A stretch of 64,000 bases of DNA from Paguma larvata (Eukaryota > Chordata > Mammalia > Carnivora > Viverridae). The notes under the pieces are model-generated. The model was not told the origin of the DNA and did not search any database. It saw nothing but the letters and a program-made list of their open reading frames with translations. The stretch is from the NCBI GenBank assembly GCA_030068075.1, contig CM057829.1, positions 81,031,132-81,095,131 of the forward strand, given 5' to 3'. The translations under genes were made by a program, and so were the position numbers. This document shows positions 19,964 through 32,621 of this stretch, in pieces (the stretch's first letter is position 1; every line of letters starts with the position of its first letter).

Positions 19964-22900
19964 TAGATCAGTGAGGCTTTATCCTTCCAACAATCCTTGT
20001 CTTTTTCATTCTATCATTGTAGAAACCACATAAATCTACACAAATCATTATAATATTCAATACTTAGGGTCACTGTGTTCACAGATATATGTAAAATAGG
20101 TTATAATATTAAATATGTATAGTCAATCTCAAGAGCATACAATGATTAGATAATATCGTTCTCTACAGGTTATACTGGTAGTGATGGTAAAGGGTTTCTT
20201 CTCAGGTAAGAGTTCCAGTTGTCTGTAGAGTTCTAACTTTTGACTGTGCCAAGCAATGCACACATAAACTCATTTACTGTTGCCTTTTTTAACTCTTTTC
20301 CTCCAAAGGGAGGAAGATGAAGTGGAATTAGGATTCCCTAGCTGGAAGCTGTGCCCATCACATGGTCAAACAGGAAGGAATCAGTGGGCAGTAATAAAGA
20401 CGAGGGGCTACATGCTCAGCCTGACAAGAACAAAGAAAGTCAAGGTGAAAATAACTCTTTCTTTACTAGATGTCAACAAGTGGCACAGTAGAGTGCTCTC
20501 TGCCTCAGAGAAAGAGAAAGGAGTCATTGTATAGTCTTAGGAGGGAGCTCAGCTATCACTAGGTTCATGTGGTTGGTTTGCTGTTTCATTGAAAAAAAAA
20601 AAAGAAATTGAAACAAAGGATAAGATCGTAAAGTAACGTTTACTGCTTACACCTTCAGTTGTCAGTAACTTACTCAGTGACCTAGAGATCTAGTTAAAAA
20701 AAAAAGTCTCATTACACAGTTCACAAGATGCTGAGTTAAACACTGACCAAGAAGGAGTTTCTTAAGATTTCATGCACAGTGTTTTGGACCATCAAAGATC
20801 ATCACTATATAAAGAATATTGTAGAAAACACATTATGTTCTGGTTACTTCTCATATGCCCAAAAATTCATATTATAATGATTTAATAAAATAACAGTAGG
20901 TCATCATGCTTTTTAGTGCACTAAAAGAAATTTGTAGGAATGGAAAAACTGTATCCCATTGAGGTGATTTTAGTCTTCTACTAATATCCAAAATATGATT
21001 CAGAGATCTCATCTTAGGTGTTGCTGTGGTATTATCACACAAAAAGAAAGGACGGAACTGTGTAGCAGAGGAAAAACAAATGAGAAAGAAAGAAAATCTC
21101 TACTGGTGATGTATTGTGGAGTCATTGTGTGTTTATACCTGCTTTCTTATCGGGCTGAGAAGCTAGCTCATAGGTATTTCAGGAGAATAAGTGTCCTACA
21201 TGGTGACGGGGACATGTGGGTTCCATCACAAGAGTTATTATAGTTCTAATAGGAATGCTTTTGAAGAAGAATACTCATTTAAAAGCATTAGTTCTGTTGT
21301 GCTGAATAAGAAAATTTGTTTCATTGTTTGACAACCAATAGTACATCATTAAAATTGACTAACAACACAATACCAAAAATGGAAGCTCAAAATCAGTGAG
21401 AACTGCAGAACTATTCAATCAAGAGTTTGTGTGGGAGAATAGACTTGATTTTTAGAGATGGAAGATTGGTAGATTCAGAACACAAGAGCAAGGACGGCAT
21501 GCCTGTGGCATTGTGAGAGATTTCAAAGACATCGAGCATAGGATTGTGAGCTCTGGTTTAGAAGGACAGATTGAGGGCAGATTCCTGGTCCACTTAGATA
21601 TATAATACCTAATTCCTTTTTTTTTAATCCAACTGACCTTTTAACCCTTTAAATATGTTAACAAGAGCCTTATTTATGCTTACAACATACAGAAAACTTG
21701 CCTTACATGTTAAATAACATGAGGAAAAAGAGAATATTAGAGACAGGTCATGCACTAGAAAGGTGTGTGACAAAGTCTAGCTGCTTTTCTAGTAATTGAA
21801 AACTGCAATAATAGGAATTTTTTTGGCCTTTAACTTCTTTGAAAATGTCACAATGAACCCTCATGATGCAACCTAAAATTAGAAGTTCATGTACATTTTT
21901 AGTCTCTGTCTGATGGAATCAAACCATTCTATAATATGAGACAGCCCACTAGGGGAAAGCCATTTAGAGCCTTCCGTACAACATTTAGAAGTGTAAGTCC
22001 AAAAATATCTTGCCTTAAATATTTCCCATTTCAAACACAAAGGTTTCTAGTAGAAAAACAAGGTGATTATAGACTCTAGCATAAAAATGGAATAAAATTA
22101 TTTATAAATTATTACTATTGTGCACTCCAGAAGGAATGAGCCCTACAATTTCAGTTGAGAAAACAGACACTGTCTATATAGTAAAAAATAAAGGGAAGAT
22201 GTTTTTATGCCACTGCTGTCTTTCATGGGGTAATATTTGCAATCAGTTGAGGGAGCTGAAATGAAAGCTATTGTCGGTCAATTTGATTATCTTTTGGATG
22301 TGCACATGGACAGCCTATGTGGATGGCTCGAGGTCTAAAATGACTGTTCTTCGTTCACATCTTCACTTAAAATTTACTTTGTATATTTACATCCTTAGTT
22401 ATTTAAGACTGACAGGTAGAAAAGCAAAATCCTAGCTCTATTGTGATCCTATATCAAAACTTCCTGCAAATAAACACATGAAACTGACAGATCTGGGCTC
22501 CACTAAAGATGTAACCATAGAAATGTGAAGGTCAATGAATATTTGTAACGTAAATCCCAAGAATTTCAGAGTCAAAAAATTATTGCAGACTAAGAGAGAG
22601 CACTGTGTTCTAATTCTACTTCTACTTATTTATCATCTGAACTTCCCATCTGTTAAAATGGGAAAAGCAATGAGTTTTGTAAAAAGTATATGAGCTAACG
22701 ATAAAGTATTGAACATGACGCCTAAATCTTTTTAAGGAAGCACTTGCCATTCTACATGAACATAGTATTTATAGCATATTTTGATTACCAGTTATTTGTT
22801 GAATCGAGTTATATTACCACCTACTGGGAGACAGAGATGATACTAATAACATCAGAGATTTTAGTTCAAATAAAAAAGTGATTAGGGCTGGTAATAAAAA

Positions 22901-23250
22901 TAGACGGACACCATTAAGGGATTTCCTGATTGACTGCTGTTAGGACATATAGGGATTCCAATATGACACAGTCTAAAATACACTAAAACAATGGCTAACC
23001 AGGTGAACAGAGAGAACAGCATAACTTCTATGATTTCCCCTTGGAATGGAAGCTGAACAATGGTACTTGTTTTCTCTATCTCTGTATTAACATTAAAGAA
23101 TGCAATGAAACTGAAATATTATCGTGACCTCAGTCTGTTTGGACAAGTAACCCCATTGGCAACTTGAAATAAGCAATGTTGCCACATGTACCATGGTTTC
23201 AATACTTATGGTCTTGTTTCTAGAATGGGGGAAATCATTTGGTCTGTGTA
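19964..23250. other. Unassigned AT-rich DNA
   Basis: No element or exon is recognised in this 3.3 kb. Two short open frames (20280-20534 and 20995-21243, 84 and 82 codons) have no recognisable domain. Short A or T runs occur at 20591, 20697 and 21618. Confidence 0.45.
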
Positions 23251-23254
23251 CCTC

Positions 23255-23345
23255 GTTTGAAAGACGAGGACACTGAGGCCCTTAGAGAGCATGAAACATG
23301 CCCAAGATGGTAGAGTTGGTCTGTGGCCAACCTAATGTTTAGGCC
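23255..23345 (-). mobile_element. MIR fragment, antisense
   Basis: The text 'gacgaggacactgaggcccttagagagcatgaaacatgcccaagatgg' matches the reverse of the MIR core, where consensus on this strand reads 'gaggaaactgaggctcagagaggttaagtaacttgcccaaggtc'. The copy is old, short and diverged. Confidence 0.6.
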
Positions 23346-23669
23346 AGAGTTTTATCTTACAATCTAAGTATCCAGATGTTACCATGAAGATGCTACTTTA
23401 ATAAATTCCCATTAGATGAACTCTCTTCGTTTTGGTAAAGTCTCATTGTTTTATGCATATGTCTAGATTACTAGATACATATATTGGTTTTTCCATAAAA
23501 TGGAAGGAAATGTTTTTCTCCCTGAAATCTGGAAAATGAAAAATATTTTCTATTACTCCACATAAGAACTCATCTTACAAATTCAATATCTGAAAAAAAT
23601 AACTAACGAGATTAAACCTTCCAAAAGAGTAAAACACGCTCTTATTCCTAGAGCTGATTTGAAAAAAAA

Positions 23670-23674
<5 letters not shown>

Positions 23675-23714
<40 letters not shown>
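23675..23714. repeat. (AC)20 microsatellite
   Basis: Twenty uninterrupted AC units. Long pure AC runs of this kind are usually length-polymorphic and can adopt the Z-DNA form. Confidence 0.97.
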
Positions 23715-23716
<2 letters not shown>

Positions 23717-26202
23717 ATATCTTCCTTTTTGTTTTTAGGATTCAAATGAAGGCAGAAAATAATGTTGGTCACAATATGGTGGTTTTGATATGATGCTTCT
23801 AAAGGATTCTCTTAAGGACAATTCTGGGGATTTCAGGCAAGACAGAAAAAAGAAAGAAATTAATGAAGCAAAAAATAGTCAACACTACTTTTATATTTTA
23901 GAATCCGAAAAACTGTTGAACAATATTTTATAGGGCTCACCCTCAGGTCTAAGATACAGGCAAAGGGAAGAGAAAAAGAGAGTTGCAGAAAAAGAATCAC
24001 ACAGCGGTACGATATAACAGAGTGGGAGGGAAAGAGAAAGTGAGACAGAGAGAAAAGAATTGCATATGAAGGGGAGGGGAAGAATGCCATGGATAATGAC
24101 TTCAGCTGTCACTCAGGGTTACCCCTGCCATCCATTGATCTAGCTTAATCCCCTACAGTACCACTCCCTTTTATTTTAGCTATCTGGAGAAAAAGAAAAT
24201 CTAGATAGATTGCATACTTACATAAAATTAATCTTTAACTGGATTAAAATGTAGAGGGATTTTTTAATGTTTCAGATAACATGTATTCCAAAGCCAATTC
24301 AAATTTTTCTTGCAGAATTTGCAGTTAAAATACTTGAGAAAACCTCCTTATGATTTATTTTCTTTCTCTTGATTTGAAAACTTTGACCAAAGAAAAGATT
24401 TAAAGATGCCATCTGTAATATGCTCAGAATCTTTCTAGCTACAAAAAACATTAAATCTGTTCATTTCCTGATTCTACGGGTTTAATTTCATAGGATTTAC
24501 TTCTTTATTATGATAGTTTTGTTTATGAGTACAAGCACAGTTGATTTGTTCAACTCATAGTTTTTAACTGTCAAGACCATTAGCATAGTTTAACTAAAAG
24601 AAACATAGCAGCCTGCCTGGTATCATCAGTGTTTATAATGAAGGTGGAAGCGGATTTCTAAAATGACATTCTCAGTCTTTGCTCTTTATAAGTCAGAGAG
24701 AAGGAAGATCTGGGCTTTTTGTCATGAAATAGAATAAATAAGGATATATGAAAATATCAGTATATCATGTAAATATAATGAAAAACAAACAACTTTTTGA
24801 CTGTAAGACCTTGAAACAGAAGTCTAGAGTTGTGGTCTCATGCTAAGACACTTTTTTTTCCGTTTCCTTTTTTTTTTTTAAATAAATACACCTAAATCTC
24901 CTGCTTTTAATCACATCCAAATGTTCTCTTAGAATCTCTTCTATCATGAAGACTGTCTCTTTGTGAGCTAAAGGTCATTTCATAGACCTTTTGCATCCCG
25001 TACTTAAGGAAAAAGTGAATCTAATAATTTCTAGTGTAGACATAAGCTGAGTCAATAATTCCTATTCAGCTCAATTGGAGACAATTTCTTTCCATTCGTC
25101 ATCTTAGAGACCACAATACTAGTCCTCCCTGCATTCTTTTCAATGTCAGATAAGAAATTGGAGTTTCATGCTCCTCTTCTGCTTTCCTTAAGTGTATAAC
25201 CAAGGTGCAAAGTCCACTGAGCAATTTGGTGCGATTTGGAGTCTCTCCTCAAACACGCTAAGACTGGAGTAACAGGGAGGGAGCAGGTCAAAATGAAGGA
25301 GGATTTGCAGAGTGGCACTCAGACACCTGCGCGCCTGCCTGCATTATACCTGGCTCTAGTGGAGAGTGTTATTAATCCTCCAGTTTAATGAGCACCAAGC
25401 TTTCGCACAAGATTTAAAATAAATCTCCTATCAGTGTCCCTTCACAGTGTTACTGCAATTGCATATGCTTCCCTTAGACCTTTGCAACTGGGAAAGAAAA
25501 TGAGATGTTTCAAGGCTATCGAACACAGAGAAGCAGGGCTAGTTAGTTATTATGGATTTTTCCATAATTTTGGCAGAAAAGGAAATCGTTTGTGTGTCTG
25601 CTTCATATTCTCCCTAGCTTTATGGATCTACCTAAAAAGGATATTGTCTCGTTGCTTATTTAGTGTATGAGAATATTATCATAATTATTTTTTCTCCCGT
25701 GTCATCAAATCTAAATTAGATTTTTTAATTATTCCTTCTCACCACTTTACTCTGATCCTTTATAGAACTTAATGAATGTTTGACGGATAAATTAACACAT
25801 TTCTGGGTCTTTATTCCAGCTTTTAAGAAGGAAAAATGAAAAACTATTCTAATGCAAGATTTTAAAACAGTTTGCTTTAAATACAAATTCAAAGCTAATG
25901 TGAGTTTAATGGAAATTGGAAAAATATCCTCGTCTAACATTTTGGTAAAATCATAACGGATAACTAAAATGGTCATATGAGTGAAATAGGTAAAATGAGA
26001 AATGAGTGAAGGAGAACTCAGATTGGCGACCAATTCAGAAATAGGCAATGCATTACCTCAACAATATGACCCGATTTTAACCTCCCACATTAGAGGCCTG
26101 AAGATACCAGAAGGAGCTTATGTCGCCTGGAGTAGCACCGAATTCTTTTAGGGAACAGGGGTTGTGAACCTACATCTGTGCATCAGTATGGACTTCTGAT
26201 CT
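23715..26202. other. Unassigned DNA
   Basis: No repeat or exon is recognised. The part at 23955-24085 is purine-rich. T- and A-rich runs lie near 24845-24885. Minus-strand open frames at 23860-24112 come from the purine bias, and the 107-codon minus-strand frame at 25725-26048 shows no known domain. Confidence 0.45.
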
Positions 26203-26220
26203 GACCAATAGACTTTCTTT

Positions 26221-26450
26221 CTTTCTTTACTTCTTCTTCTTCTTCTTTTTTTAAATAAATATTTATTTATTTTTGAGAGAGAGAGAGAGAGTGAGCAGGG
26301 GAGGGGCAGAGAGAGAGGAGGACAGAGGATCTGAAGTCAGCTCTACACTGACAGCAGAGAGCCCCGCTGTGGGGCTCGAACTCACGAACTGTGAGATCAG
26401 AACCTGAGGTTAAGTCAGACCCTTAACTGACTGAACCACCAAGAACCCCT
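26221..26450 (-). mobile_element. Felid-type CAN-SINE, antisense, tail turned into TTC/CTTT repeats
   Basis: Head at the right (reverse of 'gaaccaccaagaacccc'), then middle and CT-rich parts. The tail at 26221-26255 has become a TTTC/TTC microsatellite. The flanks gaccaatagactttctt (26203-26219) and ggccaatagcctttctt (26452-26468) are a target-site duplication with two mismatches, so the microsatellite arose within the inserted tail. Confidence 0.92.
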
Positions 26451-26468
26451 TGGCCAATAGCCTTTCTT

Positions 26469-27103
26469 GCAAAAGCTGCAAACAAAATTTAAAGCAGCGA
26501 ATTAAGCAATGGAAACAGTTATAATACTTATCCATATATTCTGGCCTTTAAATAGTAACACTAAACATTCTGGGTGTCTAACCTTGGTTATGCTCGATTT
26601 TCATGTTTATTTTTTCCCTTGTTCGCTTCGCTGACCTTCTGCTCTTTATTAAGGATCTGATGGTAAAAATACAAAATAGAGCTCTCCCCCCAGGGAATAT
26701 ACTCTTAAATACAGGGAGAAACACTCTCTGAACTGTTTTGCCAAAAGAACTTGCTTCATACCTGAAAAGAAGAGATAATATTCATTCAACTGCAATCCAT
26801 TCGCAAGTGAAAAGTATAATCCACAGTTGAAATTATTGATTATCAAACATCTATTTTCTTTGAATTTTTATGGAATTATCTTGATTTGATATCACTTGGG
26901 GGAAATTAAGGGCCAAAGGGGAGGGTAAAAAGACTAGGAAAAGGCAGCTCCTACAAAGGGCTTAAGTATGTGGTCAGAGAAGGTGATGTTAGGTACTTGG
27001 ACTCCTCAACTATCAGATTGAGTCGAGTCTATAGAGAATGAAATAGAGAATGAAAAGACGCTTCACTTCTTTGTCTATTGAGAAAAGAAAGTTCTTAATG
27101 ATT
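26469..27103. other. Unassigned DNA
   Basis: Nothing is recognised between the two SINEs. Confidence 0.5.
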
Positions 27104-27117
27104 AAAATTGCAAGTTA

Positions 27118-27325
27118 AGGGCTCCTGGGTGGCTCAGTCGGTTGAGTGTCTACTTCTGCTCAGGTCATGATCTCATGGTTTATGAGTTCAAGCTTCATGG
27201 TGGGCTCTGCACTGATGGTTCAGAGCCTGGAGCCTGTTTCAGATTCTCTGTACCCCGCCCCCCGCCCCTCTTCCACTTGCTCTTTCTCCCAGAAATAAAT
27301 TAAAAATTAAAAGAAAATAAAAAAT
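27118..27325 (+). mobile_element. Felid-type CAN-SINE, sense, with target-site duplication
   Basis: It reads 'gggctcctgggtggctcagtcggttgag', 'gctcaggtcatgatctcatgg', 'cagagcctggagcctgtttcag', a C-rich variant (27254-27270) in place of the usual CT stretch, then 'agaaataaatt' and an A-rich tail. The flanks aaaattgcaagtt (27104-27116) and aaaattgcaaatt (27326-27338) differ at one base. Confidence 0.94.
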
Positions 27326-27614
27326 AAAATTGCAAATTGAAATTACATTTAAAGATGATTCTTCTTGTTTGGAAGTTAGAAGTTAAATAATATGAGGTAA
27401 AAACAGAAAACTTGCCTATTTTGGCTAATGACACACCAGACTGACTTGTGTGCTCTGGTCTCTTGCCAGAGCCACCACACCTGCAGAGTATCCTCTGCAA
27501 CTACTGTCACCACGCTAGTTAGCTTTTCACATTAATATTCAATGTCAATCCCAACACAGACATGCTGGCTTACCAGCCAGTCTCTTGAGCATGTTAGCAG
27601 CATAGTTTAAAGGC

Positions 27615-28225
27615 AAAGAAGAAATTGGGTATTTATCCAAAGAAAATGAAAACACCAATTCAAAAAGATACATGCATCCATATGTTTACTGCAGGATTAT
27701 TTACAATAGCCTAGATATGGAAGCAACCCATCTCCATATATAAATATGATGGGATATTACTCAACCGTAAAAAAGAATGAAATCTTGCCATTTGAAACAA
27801 CATGGACCTAGAGAATATAATGCTAAAGTAGATATGTCAATCAGAGAAAACAAACACCGTATGATTTCACTTATATGTGGAGACAAACAAAACAAAACGG
27901 AAGCAGAAACAGACCCGTAAATATAGAAAACAAACAAATGGGTGCCTGAGGACAGAGGGATGGACAAAATGGGTGAAGGGAAGTGGGAGCTGCAGTCTCC
28001 TGGTTATGGAATGAATAAGCCACAGGAATAAAAGGCACAGCATAAGGAATATGGTCGATGGTATTGTAATAGTGTTGTAAGGTGACAGACAGTAGCTACA
28101 CTCGTGGGGAGAATAGTATAGCATAGAGATTTGGTGATTCACTATGTTGTGCATTTGAAATTAATGTACTATTGTGTACCAACTATATTTCAATCAAAAA
28201 ATAAAAGTTAAAAAATAAAAGGAGA
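27615..28225 (+). mobile_element. LINE-1 3' end, sense, 0.6 kb
   Basis: It starts in the last part of ORF2 ('gggtatttatccaaagaaaatgaaaacacc', 27628-27657). It continues through 'ttacaatagcctagatatgg' near 27701-27720 and 'accgtatgatttcacttatatgtgg', and ends 'attgtgtaccaactatatttcaatcaaaaaataaaag' (28172-28208). It is 5' truncated and broken. This segment corresponds to 1-1056 of this window, and the two are clearly related copies. Confidence 0.88.
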
Positions 28226-28269
28226 GAAACAAGTACATGCTTTATTTTATTTTTTTTAATTCAAAAATT

Positions 28270-28475
28270 GTTTTACATTTATTTATTTATTTATTTTTTA
28301 ATTTTGGAGAAAGAGAAACAGCCAAGTAATGGAGAGGCAGAGAGAGAGAGAATCCCAAGCAGGCTCTGCATTATCAGCACAGAGCCCAATGCATGGCTCG
28401 AACCCATGAACTGTGAGATCATGAGCTGAGCTGAAGTCTGACGCTTAAGTAGCCAAGCCACCCAGGGAACTCCCC
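28270..28475 (-). mobile_element. Felid-type CAN-SINE, antisense, diverged
   Basis: The minus strand has the head (reverse of 'caagccacccagggaactcccc', ending 28474), middle block (reverse of 'gtgagatcatgagctgagc') and a TTTA-rich tail. The CT-rich part is shortened. No clear target-site duplication. It is the first of three SINEs within 800 bp. Confidence 0.88.
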
Positions 28476-28489
28476 ACACAGTTTCAATT

Positions 28490-28701
28490 TTTTTTAATGT
28501 TTATTTAATTTTGAGAGATATAGAGACAGAGCGTGAGCAGGGGAAGAGCAGAGAGAGAGGGAGACACAGAATCTGAAGCAGGCTCTAGGCTCTGATGAGC
28601 CATCAGCACACAGCCCAACGTGGGTCTCAAACTCACAGACTGTGAGATCATGACCTGAGCTGAAGTCGGCCGCCCAACCGACTGAGCCACCCAGGCACCC
28701 C
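28490..28701 (-). mobile_element. Felid-type CAN-SINE, antisense
   Basis: A complete copy ending at 'gagccacccaggcaccccc', about 15 bp after the previous one. The middle block and CT-rich part are well kept. The flanks 'cacacagtttcaa' and 'ccaacagagttttaaa' probably derive from one target site. Confidence 0.92.
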
Positions 28702-28844
28702 CCAACAGAGTTTTAAATTACACAGTTAACATAAGCCCAAGACAAAATCAAATAATGAAAGAATGTACAAGTAAAAAGTGAAAGTTCTCTACCTTTCCAT
28801 AATATTCTACCCCAATTAAAACCACCATTAAGAATTTGATGATA

Positions 28845-29065
28845 GGGGCGCCTGGGTGGCTCAGTTGGTTAGGTGGCCGACTTTGGCTCAGGTCATGATC
28901 TCACGGTCTGTGAGTTCGAGCCCCGCATCGGGCTCTGTGCTGACGGCTCAGAGCCTGGAGCCTGCTTCAGATTCTGTATCTCCCTCCCTCTCTCTGCCCT
29001 CTCCCTGCTCATACTCTGTCTCTATGTCTCTTAAGAATAAATAAACGTTAAAAAATTAAAAAAAA
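28845..29065 (+). mobile_element. Young felid-type CAN-SINE with perfect duplication
   Basis: It starts 'ggggcgcctgggtggctcag'. It has an A box at 28857-28868 (tggctcagttgg) and an intact B box at 28914-28923 (gttcgagccc). The CT-rich part is complete and the tail is A-rich. The flanks aagaatttgatgata (28830-28844 and 29066-29080) are identical over 15 bp. Sequence close to the family consensus and a perfect duplication suggest a fairly recent insertion. Confidence 0.96.
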
Positions 29066-29080
29066 AAGAATTTGATGATA

Positions 29081-31006
29081 GTTTTTTCAATTTTTTTGCC
29101 TAAATTATACCTGTAGGCACACTTTTATACAGAAGCTGTGAAAATAACATATACATACATATACATATTTTAAAAGTTTAAATATGCCATTATCATCACT
29201 TTATGTCATATATATCTAACCTGCGAGTATTACATTGTATGATGTCATTGGTCTACTGTTGGTCTAATAACATAGAGTGGTTTTTGTTGCTGTTGTTTGT
29301 TTTTTTGTTTTGTTTTGTTTTGTTTTTATTATTTTGCTACTCCAAACTCTGCAGCTGAAAAGCCATCAAGGATCAAGAAGTGACTTTCCTCAGCAAAAAA
29401 GAGGCATATTTTTCAATTTTTGATGTACTTTATTAACTTACACTTTGCACAAATTACACTTCCACATAAGTATATGAGAATATCTCTATGTTCTCTCGCA
29501 AACTCAACACAGTTTATAGGATAACATCTGAATTATCCTTGTTTCATTTAATTTTTTTCCCAAAATGAAAATGGCCATGGCTTTTATGTAGATATTAATA
29601 AAAAAATAAATAACACAAAAAAGTGGGGATCAGCTTACAATCATTTTTTTCAGAAAGTACAAAATTTATTTTAATTGGTACACAGGGTAACCAGTATTAA
29701 AATTTGGCAGAATATCTTTCTAGATATTCTCTTTCTCACTCACTGTCTCCCATCCTCTCTCTCCCCTCTCCTCACTTTAATGGGACCATACTAAGTGTGC
29801 TGTATGGTAAACTTCTTTACCCAATCAATTCCTTCCTTCTACTAGTTGGTAAGATTGATTTAAGACTAGGGAATGATTTCTCAATAATCAATATGATGTT
29901 GATTACTTTAATTAAAGTTAATGCTTTTATAACAGTTTTATATGGTTATGAAAGCAATTATCAGCATAACTACTCCATAAGAACTCTCATATTAATTGCA
30001 ACTATCAGAATGCCTGACAAAAACGTTTTAAGCTGAGCGGATTCATTAGCTCACAGTATAAAGATGCTGAAGGTAAATGCTGCCAGGGCTGGTTCATCCA
30101 GAAGCTTCTGGATTGGCCTCTTTGAAAAGTCTCTTAGCTCGACCCTATGCTTCTAAGGCAGCTGATCTGAGCCCAGTTTGCCCTTCTACAGGGAACAGCA
30201 CCTAAAGGTGAGACGGAAGGTATGCTCTCACCTACACATTGCTGTTTTCATCAGGGAAGAAGTCCCTTCGCCTAAGCCAGAGGGAGAGCTCCTCTCTGAG
30301 CAGATGCCTGTGTCCTGGCTACAAGTGGCTGGTAAAGCCAAAAACTGGCATTTTCAGTGTCTGCAGTGGTACCTTTCAGCAAGGGAGAAGGGAGAGGAGT
30401 GGTCAGGGGTGATCAAGTGTCTGCCACAGTGCTGAAGTTCAATAAACATAAGTGTTTATCGTCAGGATCATGACATAGCCGTATCTCTCTTCTTTTGTAC
30501 ACCATGTTATTAATAGGAATTTTTATCTTGATTTTTAATTATTTGACACAAACTGCATGAACGTGAGCGTGTCCTCAATTCATTTAAACTACTCGAGGTA
30601 ATTCTCAGCATAGATGTGGTTGTAATTGTTATTCGATGTTAATTTGTTTCAACGATTTTGAACAAAAAGAAAAAGCATAATATATGATAATAAATTTGAA
30701 TTTATTATTACGAATGCAAATGCACTCCTTTTAAAAAAATCAACCAGTGATTTATTATTTCAATGTAAGAGAATGCCAGTTCAGAAACCCTATAGACATA
30801 ATCTAAAAACCCTGCAACCTTTGGTTTTAAGAGGCTCTTTTTTATTTGTCAATGTTTTTCATATATAGTTTCCATCATACAAATTACACCTATAAGTGAG
30901 ATGGAGCCCTTTATTTCATGTTTATTTTTAAGTTATTTCTTGGATATATATCCCACTTCGTAGAATGGAACACGGTAGCAACACAGTAAATAACAAAGCC
31001 ATGATG
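29081..31006. other. Unassigned DNA
   Basis: It contains an ACATAT patch at 29145-29170 and TTTTG repeats at 29308-29330. I recognise nothing else. Open frames at 29704-30036 and 30178-30435 (110 and 85 codons) have no recognisable domain, known start context or splice structure. Confidence 0.45.
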
Positions 31007-31262
31007 CTGACATTTATTGCATTCTTACTCTGCACCAGGTGCTCTGCTAAGAGCCTTGTATGTACCCTGTCATTGGAACCGTATGACACCTAGTGTGGTA
31101 GGAGCTATTATTATCTCCATTTTACTGATGAGAAAACTGAGTCTAAGACATTGAGTGATATGATGATGCTCCCCTGGCCATAAGTAACCAAGCCCAGTTA
31201 TCCTATATTGAACACAAGTAATTCGGATTGAGACTCCATGACCTTAGCCTGTGCCTATCCTT
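31007..31262 (-). mobile_element. MIR element, antisense, near full length
   Basis: Reverse of the MIR consensus: 'acatttattgcattcttactctgcaccaggtgctctgctaagagcc', 'ggtaggagctattattatctccattttactgatgagaaaactgagtc' and 'gactccatgaccttagcctgtgcc' at the tRNA-like end. MIRs predate the split of placental mammals. This copy is old but still easy to read. Confidence 0.8.
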
Positions 31263-32621
31263 CTTAGGGTTTTAGTACAAGACTGGCTGATTAGGTACAA
31301 CCCAAAAATACAACTCTGTGAATCATCACATTAGATCACAGCTTGTGGACAATGTTATTAATGTTTAAAACTTCACATTGGACATGTTTCAAGGGCAATT
31401 TACATCATATGGGTCATAGTTAATGTGTAAATGATAATGATGGTATGAAATTGGAAATATAATTACTTATTTGACAACCTCGCTTGCCAGAATTAAGAGA
31501 ATTCCCAGAGAGGTAGCTTAAAATGAACAGGATTTGTGATTTTTTGCCTGAACTTTGGGAGTAGCTATCTTTTCTATCCTCTCTTTTGTATTATCAATAA
31601 TGTTCTGCTCACTGGGCACTCTACTGTAACCTTTGTCCTGATCAGAAACATGAATTCCTTTGATCATTGTTGTATATATTTGGGAACCATGATATTGTAC
31701 TATTCTTAAAAGCAGAGAGCTGCAATTCAGCCTGACTTTTAACATTAATATCACTGCAAACTAACCCGAAACACAACACTGTCCAGCAGACAATAGAATT
31801 TCCTCCTGTCCCCAAAGCAATCCTCTCAAAAATGTGTATAAATTAGAGTTTTTCATCAAACAGCGTGAGAAAACTGCTGAGGCCTTTTTAAAAAGCCTTC
31901 TTTGAACTAACAGAGAGTTCGCAACAGTTTGTGACTCATCGTTAGGAACTAGACAAGGACACCCCATACCCACTAAAGACCAGAGACCCAGTGGAAGCCA
32001 CAGACCCAGTGGAAGAGTGAGAGTGATGTTTGCACTGTCAACAACTATCACCCCTCACAAAGTCATGCAAGTAGAGAGGGGCGTTTAGGCCCAAGGGAAA
32101 CCCTAGCTCAGAGATGATGCTGAAAACAGAGCGATGGCACCCTACCCACAACCTCTGGGAAGATGCAAATCAGAAGTGCCCTACACAGACATGACTGCTT
32201 CACAGTGAAAGGTTTAGCCCTAGACCGTTTTCATGGCAAACATCCCAAAGGGAAACTTTTCCCATTACTATAATCTGGCATGCAGGTAAAGGGCTAATTT
32301 TAGGACTGAGTTACCTATTACTGGTTTTGGTTTTATTTTATTTCTTTTCATTTTTGAGATTTTAAAATTCGAATCTATAAAATTAATAACCTAATACTGA
32401 GTTCACTAAAGAAATAATACTCAAGAATCGCAAAATGAACAATCAGCAAGGTAAATTCTAACGTGACTCCAGTAATAAATGAAAATATGTACACATACAT
32501 ACATGCATGTATATACATATAATATAGAATTATAAACTTTTTTTGGTGTTGTAGATCCATTTTATACAACGTCAACGTTCTTATTCACTTAGTACTTATA
32601 CTCTTCACTATTATTAAAATA
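31263..32621. other. Unassigned DNA
   Basis: No element is recognised. It contains a small tandem duplication ('cagagacccagtggaag' 31981-31997, then 'ccacagacccagtggaag' 31998-32015). That duplication lies in a 96-codon minus-strand open frame (31761-32051) with no recognisable protein family. Confidence 0.45.

Noticed and set aside
31761..32051. A 96-codon minus-strand frame with a short internal duplication
   Set aside because: The duplication (about 17 bp) is a simple tandem event. No domain, no splice pattern and no known family.
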